Source: GCA-016699445 sp964555055
Lineage (GTDB): Bacteria > UBA10199 > JACPAL01 > GCA-016699445
NCBI GenBank assembly: GCA_964555055.1
Contig: CAZKQW010000009.1
Coordinates: 62,001-126,000 of the forward strand
Length of the DNA stretch: 64,000 nt
Direction of reading: 5' to 3'
The translations under genes were made by a program, and so were the position numbers. The notes beneath the pieces are model-generated. The model did not search any database and was not told where the DNA came from. It was given only the letters and a program-made list of their open reading frames with translations. Below are positions 34,383 through 43,017 of the stretch, one piece after another. Every line of letters starts with the position of its first letter. Position 1 is the stretch's first letter.

Positions 34383-36638
34383 CTAATTAGAAATCAAATC
34401 GGCGCGAGCGAAAAGATCCAATGTTTCGGCGTATAAATTGGCGAACCCGGGAGGAAGCTCCCCATAATCTCCCTGATAGGTCTGCCACATTTGAAGCGCG
34501 AAATCAGAGCCTTTATTCTTGCGATAAGCGTCGACAACGAGAAACAGCGTGTCGAGAGGAGGTTTTACGTCGGGCAATACTTTCGTGACTCTTTCGAAGG
34601 TGCGTATTGCGTTCTCAAAATCTTCTTTGGCCGCCAGGATATTTATTTTTTCGAACAAACCCTGCATCAAGATGTCCCCCCGAACATCCGAAGTGGCCTG
34701 AGGGTTCTTCAAACGTTCGGCGAGTATAGCATCAACTTCTCCGAAATGTGTAATGAAATTTTCCGCATCCTCGAATTTTTTCCCCTTTCGAGCGCAAATG
34801 GCTCCTTGAAGGGAAAAATCCAAAAGTTTACTGGCCGTTATCGGCATCTTGAAGACTTCATTGAAATCATCACTACAACGGTCAAAATGCCCTTCAGACC
34901 GATCGATATCCGCTTTCATCAAGTAATAATGTTGAAGATCTTCCGGAAAAAGTCCGTCGGATTGAACGAGTTGAAAAGCCGATTTCATCAGATCGAATTC
35001 ACCGATGTCGGAATAGGCTTGGACTAGCTCTAGAGCATATAGGTTCGCGATTTCAGGTGTGATTTCATCCTGAAAGTACACTTTTTGGAGTAAGCGGACC
35101 GCTGAAAAAGGCAGATCCTTCCGTAAGTAGGCGCGTGCGGCCCAAAGAAGGATGTCGTATTTACGGGGAGCATTTTGGATGAAGCCGTCGAAGAAATGGA
35201 CGAGCTTCAGATAGTCGAATTCATGCCGTCCCCGTACGTACCGAGGTCCCTCCTCGGAAAGGAAAAGCGATACGGCTTGGGTCATGAGTGGGATCCATGG
35301 GCTATGATTGCGACGGATGGCTTCGCTTTGGCTCAAGGTGAGAAGGCTGTCCAAAGCTTCGGCCCGTTGTCCGTTCGACCATTGAGCGATGGCGAGGGTG
35401 TAAAGGATTTCGTCGCGAAACCAATCAGGGATCGCCGTTTGAAGCCTTTTTTGGAGCTTCGATGTCAAAGCGTCCCTATGAGACGTGCTGCCAGAAATGG
35501 TGGCTAACCTTAGGGACATCAATTCAGCGGTAAGTCCGGTCATGCGCCGCCAGTCGGTCTGCGGACTACTCGGTTTTAAGATCAATCGTTCCAAGGCGGC
35601 GATGGCTTTCGCGTAGTCTTTCGTCTTCAAGACATCGCATTCGATCTCCCTAAGACGAATTTCGGGAAATTTCCGCTGGCCTGTGTAGGTATCGATGAAA
35701 AAATTGAATTGGCTCATAGCCTCATCGCAACGGCCCGTTTGAAAGAGTGACTCGGCGTAATAAAGTCTTGATATTTGGGCCGCCTCGGAGTCCGGAGGTT
35801 CCAGGATCTCCGCGATCCTTCCGTACCACTGGACGACGTCCTCGTACTTGTCTTGCCAAAAAAGACTATCCGCGTAGCGCAGGGAGACATCCCGGGGTAT
35901 CTGCTCCATGGTGATCTTAAAAGCTTGCTGCCAAAGAAAGCTCTCCGTTCGACCCATGAGCCCCCGGCGGTAATAGGCCTCCATGATCGCCGATCGGAAA
36001 GCTCCGCCCCATTCCGGGGAATCACCCCAGTAGGCGAGCTGTCTTTGGGCCAGATCGAAAAAGTCATCATAGTCCCCATGCTCTTTGGCTTGTTCGAGGA
36101 GAATTAAAGCCAAATGATAGCTGGCGCGGACCGTGTAAGGGCTGTCGGGATAGCGGTTGATGAGGTTCGCTAAATAACGTCGTCCCTCGATGAGACGACC
36201 TTCATAAGCCCAATCCTGTCCGGCATGGATCGCAACAGCTGCCATCAAGTCGCCGATCAGGAACTTTCTTTGGATCTTGAGGACGCTGTTTTCTGCGGTG
36301 AAATCATCGTCTCGCTGCAGCTTGTCGATTAGATCGCTGTAAACGCTTAATTCCATGTCATCGAGGGAAACGTTCAAGAGAGGAATTTCGGTAAGTCCGA
36401 AATCGGCAGCTTGGAAGGGTGCCGGCAAAAAAGGTAGCGTGCGCTCCGCTTTAGGGAATGTTCGATCCAAGTAGGCTTCCTTCGAAGGGGAGATCAGGGG
36501 TAGGAGTTGGTCAAAATCTAGGGATTTGTTCGACGCTTGGGGAATAGGTTGGAGGGTGATGTAGCGCTCAGCGTACAGCGGTGGGGCGATCCAGGCTAAT
36601 CCCCAAAAAAAAAGCGATAAAATGCTTAATTTACGCAT
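34383..36638 (-). CDS. Large exported TPR-like protein of unknown function
   Basis: 751 residues with a clear signal peptide (LSILSLFFWGLAWIAPPLYA, cleavage after about residue 23). The rest is helical with repeated 30-40-residue pairs (YPDSPYTVRASYHLALILLE, QISRLYYAESLFQTGRCDEA) as in TPR/SEL1-type solenoids. It shares an operon with a flagellar transglycosylase and the sigma-54 regulator and overlaps the transglycosylase by 8 bp. A periplasmic scaffold for the motor or envelope passage is possible, but I cannot identify a named family. Confidence 0.82.
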   Translation of the reverse strand: MRKLSILSLFFWGLAWIAPPLYAERYITLQPIPQASNKSLDFDQLLPLISPSKEAYLDRTFPKAERTLPFLPAPFQAADFGLTEIPLLNVSLDDMELSVYSDLIDKLQRDDDFTAENSVLKIQRKFLIGDLMAAVAIHAGQDWAYEGRLIEGRRYLANLINRYPDSPYTVRASYHLALILLEQAKEHGDYDDFFDLAQRQLAYWGDSPEWGGAFRSAIMEAYYRRGLMGRTESFLWQQAFKITMEQIPRDVSLRYADSLFWQDKYEDVVQWYGRIAEILEPPDSEAAQISRLYYAESLFQTGRCDEAMSQFNFFIDTYTGQRKFPEIRLREIECDVLKTKDYAKAIAALERLILKPSSPQTDWRRMTGLTAELMSLRLATISGSTSHRDALTSKLQKRLQTAIPDWFRDEILYTLAIAQWSNGQRAEALDSLLTLSQSEAIRRNHSPWIPLMTQAVSLFLSEEGPRYVRGRHEFDYLKLVHFFDGFIQNAPRKYDILLWAARAYLRKDLPFSAVRLLQKVYFQDEITPEIANLYALELVQAYSDIGEFDLMKSAFQLVQSDGLFPEDLQHYYLMKADIDRSEGHFDRCSDDFNEVFKMPITASKLLDFSLQGAICARKGKKFEDAENFITHFGEVDAILAERLKNPQATSDVRGDILMQGLFEKINILAAKEDFENAIRTFERVTKVLPDVKPPLDTLFLVVDAYRKNKGSDFALQMWQTYQGDYGELPPGFANLYAETLDLFARADLISN

Positions 36639-37215
36639 TTTCGTAGTTCTTCAGTATTTTTTTTACGTAATTTTGGGTCTCACGGTAAGGGGGCACTCCC
36701 TGGTATTTCGCGACGTTTCCGGGCCCCGCATTGTAAGCGGCGAGGGCGTAGGTCACGTTATGGTCAAAGCGGTCGAGCATTTGACGGAAATAACGGACAC
36801 CTCCTTCCAAGTTTTGAGCCGGATCGAAGACGTTCGACACCCCTAAGTCCTTGGCGGTTCCGGGCATCAGCTGCATGAGTCCCTTGGCGCCCGCCGGCGA
36901 AACGGCATTGGGATCGAACCCGGATTCCGCTTGGACGATGCTTTGGATGAGGCTTTCGGGCACATCGTATTTTCGGCTTTTTTCTCGGATCAAATCCTGG
37001 ATCCACCCGCCAGCGGTTGCGGGAGCCTTATCACTTTTCTCGGATACCGACGGAGAAGGTTTGTCGAAGCGTTGTTGGTAAATAGAGGGCGCTCCGCTCC
37101 CTTGTGACGACTCTTGAGGGGACGTCGCAGGGCGATGGGCGGATTGGACGGGCAGCGCTTGGGCCCAGTAGTCTTTTAAGGTCATGGGTAAAGCCATGGG
37201 TCTGAAAGCTGTCAT
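36631..37215 (-). CDS. SLT-family lytic transglycosylase
   Basis: The C-terminal domain has the catalytic Glu in VQAESGFDPNAVSPAGAKGL followed by MQLMPGTAKDLG, and AAYNAGPGNV, the hallmarks of the goose-lysozyme/SLT family. The start is uncertain: a perfect sigma-54 promoter at 37230-37244 places the message start near 37218, so the true start is probably the ATG at 37215, 37197 or 37185; 37215 is used here (194 residues). No signal peptide is visible, so export by the flagellar apparatus, as for muramidase-type FlgJ, is possible. flgJ here lacks a muramidase domain, so this enzyme may open the wall for the rod. Confidence 0.85.
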   Translation of the reverse strand: MTAFRPMALPMTLKDYWAQALPVQSAHRPATSPQESSQGSGAPSIYQQRFDKPSPSVSEKSDKAPATAGGWIQDLIREKSRKYDVPESLIQSIVQAESGFDPNAVSPAGAKGLMQLMPGTAKDLGVSNVFDPAQNLEGGVRYFRQMLDRFDHNVTYALAAYNAGPGNVAKYQGVPPYRETQNYVKKILKNYENA

Positions 37216-37229
37216 AGTCGGTGGATTCA

Positions 37230-37244
37230 GCAAGGACGGTGCCA
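37230..37244 (-). promoter_or_regulatory. sigma-54 promoter of the transglycosylase-regulator operon
   Basis: Minus strand: TGGCAC-CGTCC-TTGC-T, a perfect consensus. The -12 C at 37230 gives a predicted start near 37218, about 3 bases before the first downstream ATG, the same geometry as at fliM. It drives the operon that contains the sigma-54 activator itself, hence positive autoregulation is likely. Confidence 0.82.
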
Positions 37245-37276
37245 CGGAAATAAGGGAAAATTTTGCCGCATTCTCC

Positions 37277-37292
37277 TGGTCTTGGCTTTGCA
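37277..37292 (+). promoter_or_regulatory. sigma-54 promoter of flgF operon
   Basis: Plus strand: TGGTCT-TGGCT-TTGC-A. The -12 element is perfect and the -24 element keeps TGG; the distance GG-N10-GC is exact. The start is expected near 37303, and the GAGGGGGA ribosome-binding site is at 37306-37313, before the flgF ATG at 37322. The two promoters point away from each other with about 32 bp between them, so they could share an activator site. Confidence 0.6.
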
Positions 37293-37321
37293 AATGCTCG
37301 GGATTGAGGGGGAAGACTATC

Positions 37322-38044
37322 ATGCCCGGCATCGATCAGGTCGTCACAGCGATTCGATTGAAAGACAAGCAAGTGGATCTTATTGCCCACAATATATCCA
37401 ATGCGAACACGTCGGGTTTCAAGGAACAACGCATCGCCTACGATCAAGTGCCCAATCCGGATAATTCCAACCTGACTCTACCCGCGTCCGCCCGCACGGA
37501 AGCGACCGTTTATTTAAATTTTAATCAAGGAGAGTTGATCCACACCGATAATGTTTTGGATGTGGCCATCGAGGGTAACGGATTCATGGAAATACAGACG
37601 GCCAATGGTCCCGTCTATACGCGTAATGGGGCCCTCGTCCTCGATCAGGAAGGCTACTTGGTGACTGCCGAAGGGAAACGTATCTCGGGCCGAAGCGGCA
37701 ATATTCGTCTGAACGGGCAGGGAAACGTCTCTATCTCTTCTAGCGGGGAAGTGACTCAGGGAGGCACCAGTCGAGGTACGCTGAAAATCGTCGACTTCGC
37801 GGATAAAAGGCTTTTGGAGCCCGTCGGAGCGAGTTGTTATAAACCCATGGCCGGAGCCGTCTCCAGTGTCGTGACGTCGCCCCATGTGCTTCAAGGAAGT
37901 CTCGAGATGTCGAATGTCAGTGTGCTTTCCAACATCGTTCAGCTGATCGATGCTTCCAAACAGTTCCAAGCTTACCAAAAAATATTGAACGATCAATCAA
38001 GGCTCGACCGTGAAGCGGTCGGAACGCTGGGCCGTTTGGCCTAA
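37322..38044 (+). CDS. flgF: FlgF, proximal/distal rod junction protein
   Basis: The start at 37322 (MPGIDQVVTAIRLKDKQVDL) follows a GAGGGGGA site and removes 46 non-homologous residues from the longest frame. 240 residues with the FlgE/F/G core VAIEGNGFMEIQTANGPVYT followed by RNGALVLDQEGYLVT, and the C-terminal axial helix (SLEMSNVSVLSNIVQLIDAS). FlgF and FlgG build the rod; assignment to FlgF rests on the preceding position and the shorter length. Confidence 0.93.
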   Translation: MPGIDQVVTAIRLKDKQVDLIAHNISNANTSGFKEQRIAYDQVPNPDNSNLTLPASARTEATVYLNFNQGELIHTDNVLDVAIEGNGFMEIQTANGPVYTRNGALVLDQEGYLVTAEGKRISGRSGNIRLNGQGNVSISSSGEVTQGGTSRGTLKIVDFADKRLLEPVGASCYKPMAGAVSSVVTSPHVLQGSLEMSNVSVLSNIVQLIDASKQFQAYQKILNDQSRLDREAVGTLGRLA

Positions 38045-38054
38045 AGGAGTTATT

Positions 38055-38846
38055 ATGTCATTACGAGCCCTCTACGCGGCGGCAACGGGAATGGAAGCCC
38101 AGGAAACTCGGGTTGGTAATATCGCCAACAACCTCTCCAACATCAATACCACCGGTTATAAGGCATCTCGGGAGAACTTCGAGGATTTGATGTACGATCA
38201 GATGTTGACTCCGGGAGCCAGCGCTGGTGCCGGTCGCGTAGCCCCTGTCGGTATTCAGGTAGGCCATGGCTCGAGACTCGTGGCCGTTTACAAACACTTC
38301 AGTCAAGGGGAGTTGAGTCAGACATCGCGTGAACTCGATATCGCCATAGAAGGCAACGGGTTCCTCGAGGTCTTGCTCGATGATGGCAGCAGCGCTTATA
38401 CCCGGGATGGCAGTATGAAGTTGAACGAGGACGGTAATCTCGTGACAAGTTCAGGTTTCGTAATCCAACCTACTTTGACCATCCCCATCGAGGCGAAATC
38501 AGTTTCCATAGGCTCAGATGGTACGGTTACGGCGGAAATTCCAGGACAAGCGACTCCCGAGGAGGTCGGGCAACTTCAAATCTCCATTTTTCAAAACCCG
38601 TCGGGCCTGAAAGCGATCGGCAAGAATCTCTATCAAGAGACGGCGGCTTCGGGCTCTCCAAGCGCGTCGAATCCAGGAGAGAGTGGAGCCGGGACCGTCA
38701 GTCAGGGTTTCGTCGAGAACTCCAACGTGAACATTTCTGAGGAATTGGTAAGCATGATCGTGGCCCAACGCACCTATGAGGCGAATTCTCGGGTCCTATC
38801 GGCCACGAGCGATATGATGAAGGCGGCTTCCGGAGTGGGTGCCTAG
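38055..38846 (+). CDS. flgG: FlgG, distal rod protein
   Basis: The start at 38055 (MSLRALYAAATGMEAQETRV) lies behind AAGGAGTTATT and gives 263 residues, the usual FlgG length. Motifs: GNIANNLSNINTTGYKASRE, LDIAIEGNGFLEVLLDDGSS, VENSNVNISEELVSMIVAQR. FlgG polymerises into the distal rod. It lies 10 bp after flgF and immediately before flgA. Confidence 0.97.
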   Translation: MSLRALYAAATGMEAQETRVGNIANNLSNINTTGYKASRENFEDLMYDQMLTPGASAGAGRVAPVGIQVGHGSRLVAVYKHFSQGELSQTSRELDIAIEGNGFLEVLLDDGSSAYTRDGSMKLNEDGNLVTSSGFVIQPTLTIPIEAKSVSIGSDGTVTAEIPGQATPEEVGQLQISIFQNPSGLKAIGKNLYQETAASGSPSASNPGESGAGTVSQGFVENSNVNISEELVSMIVAQRTYEANSRVLSATSDMMKAASGVGA

Positions 38847-39620
38847 ATGAAAATCGCAAAGATTTTACTCGTTCTTATTTTCTTGTGCGCCGTTGCGGAC
38901 GCCTCTCCGGACGTGACCCGAGATCCGGATCTTATGGTTTTAGCATTCCAGCCTCAAGTCATCCGACATTCCGATTCTTTAAAAGTCGGGGATGTGCTCC
39001 AAAAAGAGAAGACATCGCCGCAAATCGTAGAACGCTTTTCAAACGTGGGTCTGGAGGGTATCGGGGGGGGGACCCTCCAGGCTTCCCGCGTTTTGGCGAT
39101 TCTAGGTCGTGAAGGTTTGGATTTAGATTCGATCTCCTTGGTACCTCCCACTCAAATTCAGATTTTTACGGAAAAAGCGCCCGAAAATTCAGAGACGAAT
39201 CGGACACAACAGGATCCTATAAAGGTCAAAAAAACAGTTTCCATCCTGGTCGCGAAGCGGGATTTGGCCGCAGGAGATGTAGTGTTGCCGGAGGATTTCG
39301 AAGAAGCGCATCTCGAGACCGAATCCGTTGAGGATTTCATCTCTAGTTTATCGACGCTTGCCGGGAAAAGGATAACGTTGACCCGTGATCTCCGATTGGG
39401 TGGCGCTTTAAGGAACGGAGATTTCGAGTCCGTAGCGAACCCTAAAAAAGGCGATATGGTGACGATCAGCGTCCTGAGCAAAGAGTTCCAGATCCAAACT
39501 TCGGGCCGCGTGAAGGAAATTCAGGAAAACGGCAATCGAGTCTTGGTGGAGAATTTAGACTCAAAAAAAGAAGTATGGGGCAAGGCGGTGAACGAGCGTG
39601 AGGTTCAAATTGTCTTTTGA
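38847..39620 (+). CDS. flgA: FlgA, P-ring assembly chaperone
   Basis: 257 residues with a signal peptide (IAKILLVLIFLCAVADAS). The C-terminal half is the SAF/ChapFlgA domain: VSILVAKRDLAAGDVVLPED, GKRITLTRDLRLGGALRNGD and GDMVTISVLSKEFQIQTSG. FlgA binds FlgI in the periplasm and helps it form the P-ring. The ATG directly follows the flgG stop and the gene overlaps flgH. Confidence 0.93.
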   Translation: MKIAKILLVLIFLCAVADASPDVTRDPDLMVLAFQPQVIRHSDSLKVGDVLQKEKTSPQIVERFSNVGLEGIGGGTLQASRVLAILGREGLDLDSISLVPPTQIQIFTEKAPENSETNRTQQDPIKVKKTVSILVAKRDLAAGDVVLPEDFEEAHLETESVEDFISSLSTLAGKRITLTRDLRLGGALRNGDFESVANPKKGDMVTISVLSKEFQIQTSGRVKEIQENGNRVLVENLDSKKEVWGKAVNEREVQIVF

Positions 39621-40350
39621 AAAACCCTTCATCGTCGCGTTTCTCATCCTGTCGGTGGGATGCGCGAACCGCTATCCTGGTTTGGATAAGTCGTCACGTG
39701 CCATGGAGAAAGGCTCTCCTAGCCAAAAGTCGTATTTCGCCGTGGATAAAGCCACCGAAGTCTATGAAGAAGAGATGGAGACATCGCCATCCGACGGATC
39801 CTTGTGGGTGAATACGTATTCTTCCCAACTTTATAACAACCTCTACCGGGCCTCGAAAGTGGGGGATACCGTGATGGTGGTGATCTCCGAAGAAGCGCAA
39901 GGCTCGGGCACGGGAAACACGAAGAGCGACCGGAAATACGACGATACGCGTTCGATCAGCGGATTAGGAGGCCTTTTCGAAAAGCTGGAACGGATCATCG
40001 GTGGACTGGGATCGACTTCCCTTACGGCGCAGACCGACAGTAAATTCCAAGGAAAAGCCTCCACGGATCGCAACGGAAAGCTTTTCGCCAAAATTTCCGC
40101 TCGGGTGACGAAGGTCTTGAGAAATGGCAACATGGCCATCCGCGGGGAACAACACATTAAATTAAACAAAGAAGAGCAAATCATTATTCTTGAGGGTCTC
40201 ATCCGTCCCTACGACATACTTCCGAACAACACCGTTTCGTCCAGTTCGATCGCGGACGCGCGGATCACGTATTCGGGATTCGGGGTCGTGGCAGATCGGC
40301 AAAGTCCTGGTTGGTTGGTGCGGGTTTTAGATAAGATTTGGCCGTTATGA
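39598..40350 (+). CDS. flgH: FlgH, L-ring lipoprotein
   Basis: 250 residues starting at GTG 39598, overlapping flgA by 23 bp. A short signal with LILSVGC provides the lipidated Cys. The L-ring core is present: LYNNLYRASKVGDTVMVVIS, FQGKASTDRNGKLFAKISAR followed by VTKVLRNGNMAIRGEQ, and SSSSIADARITYSGFGVVAD. FlgH forms the outer-membrane bushing; its presence shows a diderm envelope. Confidence 0.95.
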   Translation: MRFKLSFEKPFIVAFLILSVGCANRYPGLDKSSRAMEKGSPSQKSYFAVDKATEVYEEEMETSPSDGSLWVNTYSSQLYNNLYRASKVGDTVMVVISEEAQGSGTGNTKSDRKYDDTRSISGLGGLFEKLERIIGGLGSTSLTAQTDSKFQGKASTDRNGKLFAKISARVTKVLRNGNMAIRGEQHIKLNKEEQIIILEGLIRPYDILPNNTVSSSSIADARITYSGFGVVADRQSPGWLVRVLDKIWPL

Positions 40351-41477
40351 TTTTTATGAAAAGACCGATCACCTACATTTTTGGGTTTATCGCGCTCACT
40401 GCCTCCGTGGGCGTCGAAGCGTCGCGGCTCAAGGATATTTCTAATTTCAGGGGAGTGCGCTCCAATCAATTGATCGGATACGGATTGGTCGTTGGCCTCG
40501 ACGGCACGGGAGACAGCTCCAGCTCCGACGTGGTGAAGAGGTCATTAGGCGAAGCCTTGGCCAAGATGGGCGTCGGAGCCGATTCTGAAAAATTTCAAAT
40601 TAAGAACGTCGCTTCCGTCATGGTGACGTCGACCTTGCCTCCTTTTTCGAAAACCGGGTCGAAAGTCGACGTGCTGGTCTCTTCCATCGGTGACGCCAAG
40701 AGCCTTCAGGGAGGGACTCTTTTAATGACCGCTTTGAGGGCGGCTAATCAGGAAGTTTACGCTGTTGCTCAAGGTCCCGTCTCGATCGGAGGTTACCAAG
40801 CGGAAGCGCCGGTCGGAGGTTCGCAGGTCAAGACGAACCATCAAACCGTCGCTAAGATTGCCAATGGCGCGATCGTCGAGAAAGAAGTCGATTTCGGTTT
40901 AGATGGTAGTCAAGACCTCTATCTCTCGCTCAACGAACCGGACTTCACGACGGCGGTCCGTATCGCCGAAAAAGTGAACGAGGCGATCGGTAAGCCCAAC
41001 GGAGTCAAGTATGCGGAGGCCCCGGATTCGGGCGTCGTGCATATCCACGTGCCGGAATCCTATCAGGGAAAAGTCGTGAATCTCATTGCGCGTTTGGAGA
41101 GTTTGGAGATCACTCCTGATACGGCCGCTAAAGTCGTGTTGAACGAAAGGACGGGCACCGTAGTCATGGGAGAGAACGTGCGCGTATCGACGGTCGCCGT
41201 CTCGCACGGCAGTTTGAACATTCGCATCGACCAGACCTACCAGGTATCCCAGCCTAACGCCTTGGCGAAAGGTGAGACCACAGTCGTGCCACAGACGGAT
41301 TTCGAAGTGATCGAAGATGGACGTGAGCGAAAACTCGTGCTCGTGCCCGAAGGCGTCAGCATCGGCGAGATTGTCAGGGCTTTGAACGCCATCGGAGTGA
41401 CCTCTCGCGATCTGATTAGCGTTCTCCAAGCTATCAAGGCGGCCGGCGCACTTCAAGGGGAGCTCATCCTCATATGA
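40347..41477 (+). CDS. flgI: FlgI, P-ring protein
   Basis: The ATG at 40347 overlaps the flgH stop (ATGA), giving 376 residues with a signal peptide ending near VEA|SRLKDIS. Family motifs are SNQLIGYGLVVGLDGTGDSS, VASVMVTSTLPPFSKTGSKV and the C-terminal LVPEGVSIGEIVRALNAIGV. FlgI forms the peptidoglycan ring. Both ends overlap neighbours by 4 bp. Confidence 0.97.
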   Translation: MIFMKRPITYIFGFIALTASVGVEASRLKDISNFRGVRSNQLIGYGLVVGLDGTGDSSSSDVVKRSLGEALAKMGVGADSEKFQIKNVASVMVTSTLPPFSKTGSKVDVLVSSIGDAKSLQGGTLLMTALRAANQEVYAVAQGPVSIGGYQAEAPVGGSQVKTNHQTVAKIANGAIVEKEVDFGLDGSQDLYLSLNEPDFTTAVRIAEKVNEAIGKPNGVKYAEAPDSGVVHIHVPESYQGKVVNLIARLESLEITPDTAAKVVLNERTGTVVMGENVRVSTVAVSHGSLNIRIDQTYQVSQPNALAKGETTVVPQTDFEVIEDGRERKLVLVPEGVSIGEIVRALNAIGVTSRDLISVLQAIKAAGALQGELILI

Positions 41478-41908
41478 AACCGCCTTTGATTTCACAACTA
41501 TCCAGTCTGCCGAAGGAGAATCATGAGATCTCCGCGGAAACGAAGGTGAAAATGTGGGAGTCCGCCAAGAAATTCGAGGGATATTTCGTGGGATTCATTT
41601 TTGAGCAGGCGTATCAGTCCATACCGAAGTCGGATTTTTTAGGTGGAAGCCAGCAAGAGATGTATACGGGAATGTTCATCCAACAGTTATCCGATCAAAT
41701 GACCCATTCTCCTAGGGGAATAGGCTTGGCCAGCCAAATTTATCGAGATCTGGAAAAGCATGCTTTAAGTTCGGCGGCAAAACATCCGTTACAATCATCG
41801 TCAGGGACGGATGCGAGGTCCATAAACTCGAAGCTAGATGCGGTCTCCGGTACCGATCTTGCACAAATAGGCTTGAAGGCTCTACAAGGCAGGGGAAGTG
41901 GGCAATAA
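41474..41908 (+). CDS. flgJ: FlgJ-like rod-binding protein without muramidase domain
   Basis: 144 residues corresponding to the N-terminal, rod-cap half of FlgJ: ESAKKFEGYFVGFIFEQAYQ and GGSQQEMYTGMFIQQLSDQM, with GIGLASQIYRDLEK. There is no SLT or glucosaminidase part, as in alpha- and deltaproteobacterial FlgJ. The cell-wall-opening activity may be supplied by the divergently encoded transglycosylase. A Ser/Thr-rich tail follows. Confidence 0.88.
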   Translation: MKPPLISQLSSLPKENHEISAETKVKMWESAKKFEGYFVGFIFEQAYQSIPKSDFLGGSQQEMYTGMFIQQLSDQMTHSPRGIGLASQIYRDLEKHALSSAAKHPLQSSSGTDARSINSKLDAVSGTDLAQIGLKALQGRGSGQ

Positions 41909-41913
41909 TTGCC

Positions 41914-41941
41914 TCAAGTTTAAAAGGCGTCCTTCCGTCCA
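41914..41941 (+). promoter_or_regulatory. Possible sigma-28-type promoter of flgM
   Basis: TCAAG-N15-TCCGTCCA is close to the local form seen upstream of fliC, fliD and motA (TTAAR-N15-NCCGTTNA). An alternative reading in the same gap (TAAA at 41921 and CAGTATAA at 41940) matches the classical -10 only at its ATAA end. flgM is often transcribed from both classes of promoter, so such a site makes sense, but the match is weak. Confidence 0.3.
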
Positions 41942-41981
41942 GTATAAGAGGGAGACACCGTGACCCAAGAAGGGAGGTTCT

Positions 41982-42296
41982 GTGAAGATCAGTGAATTAG
42001 ATTTACCGAAAACTCAGGGAGTGCAGACTAAGAGGACGGGTAAATCCACAAGTGCCCCTAAGACGGGCAGCGCGTCATCCGCGTCATCCTCTTCTTCCGG
42101 ACAAGTCACGGATAGTGTTAGTGTCTCCGAAGCCGGGAAACAAATGAGGGTTTTCAAAGCCGGTTACGAGGCGATCCCGGATGAAATCAGGACAGAACGG
42201 TTGGCCGCCCTTAAAGACGAAGTTGATTCCGGGAACTACCACCCGCCAGCGGAAAAAATCGCGAGCGCGATTTTGGATTTCGTTCAACACCGCTGA
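41982..42296 (+). CDS. flgM: FlgM, anti-sigma-28 factor
   Basis: 104 residues from GTG 41982 behind AAGGGAGGTT. The C-terminal half fits FlgM: DSVSVSEAGKQMRVFKAGYE, then RTERLAALKDEVDSGNYHPP followed by AEKIASAILDF, the helical sigma-28-binding part. The N-terminal half is Ser/Lys-rich and unfolded, as needed for export. Its presence predicts a sigma-28 (FliA) regulon although fliA is not in the window. Confidence 0.92.
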   Translation: MKISELDLPKTQGVQTKRTGKSTSAPKTGSASSASSSSSGQVTDSVSVSEAGKQMRVFKAGYEAIPDEIRTERLAALKDEVDSGNYHPPAEKIASAILDFVQHR

Positions 42297-42322
42297 TGGG
42301 TTTCCCGAAAGGGGAGCGGCCG

Positions 42323-42838
42323 ATGTTACTGCAAGACCTAAAAAGCGCGTTATGTGCTTTGACGAGCGACCTGCAAGGCCTCATCTCGTGCCTGCAAGAC
42401 GAGAAAGAAGCCGTGATTCGGTACGACGTCAAAAAGCTCAAAGAGACCTATCAATCGAAATACAAGCAGCTTCAAAAAATAGACCGGACGGAGAAATACC
42501 GCAAAGAAATCACGGATCGCATCACGTGCGAGCTCGGTCTGGCCCTCCAGACGACGGTCGAAGATCTTTTATCCTGCGCCTATCCTGGGCAGTACGAAGA
42601 TTTGAAGGATGAAATACGGGATCAGATGTCGTGCGTCCGCTCTTTGTCGCAAGCGGCTCAAGAATTCAACGAACTCCAAAGGCAGTTCCTCATGTATTCG
42701 CTCCAGGATGTCCAATCCTCGCTTTATCTGCTTCAAGCTTTACAAGGTAAGGAAAAGTTCCAGGGTTATAACCAACAAGGGGAAATAGAGGGGGCTTCGG
42801 TAGCCGATCATCCGACAGCCGTCGATAGCAATATCTAA
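42323..42838 (+). CDS. flgN: FlgN-like export chaperone
   Basis: The start at 42323 (MLLQDLKSALCALTSDLQGL) has AAAGGGGAG upstream and gives 171 residues; an upstream ATG at 42296 would overlap the flgM stop. The protein is helical with the coiled profile of FlgN and lies between flgM and flgK, its normal place. FlgN binds FlgK and FlgL. Cys residues (10-15 apart) are unusually frequent. The family is weakly conserved, so gene order carries much of the call. Confidence 0.83.
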   Translation: MLLQDLKSALCALTSDLQGLISCLQDEKEAVIRYDVKKLKETYQSKYKQLQKIDRTEKYRKEITDRITCELGLALQTTVEDLLSCAYPGQYEDLKDEIRDQMSCVRSLSQAAQEFNELQRQFLMYSLQDVQSSLYLLQALQGKEKFQGYNQQGEIEGASVADHPTAVDSNI

Positions 42839-43017
42839 GCTTTTTTGAAGCGATCGAAGTGCCGGCCAGAGACTGGGGAGTCTTTGGCGGGAATCATCGG
42901 CTCTCAACGGCCGATGGGGATTCAGGGAAGGTGTGGCGACCGAATCCGAATGGATCAGGAATCGGTCGGAGCCGCGAAGCGGAAACCAGATCTTCCCTGA
43001 ATAGAAATGGGTTCATT

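Noticed and set aside
42910..42917. GCCGATGG before flgK as a sigma-28 -10 element
   Set aside because: No TAAA-like element at the right distance; the bases belong to a perfect 7-bp inverted repeat instead.
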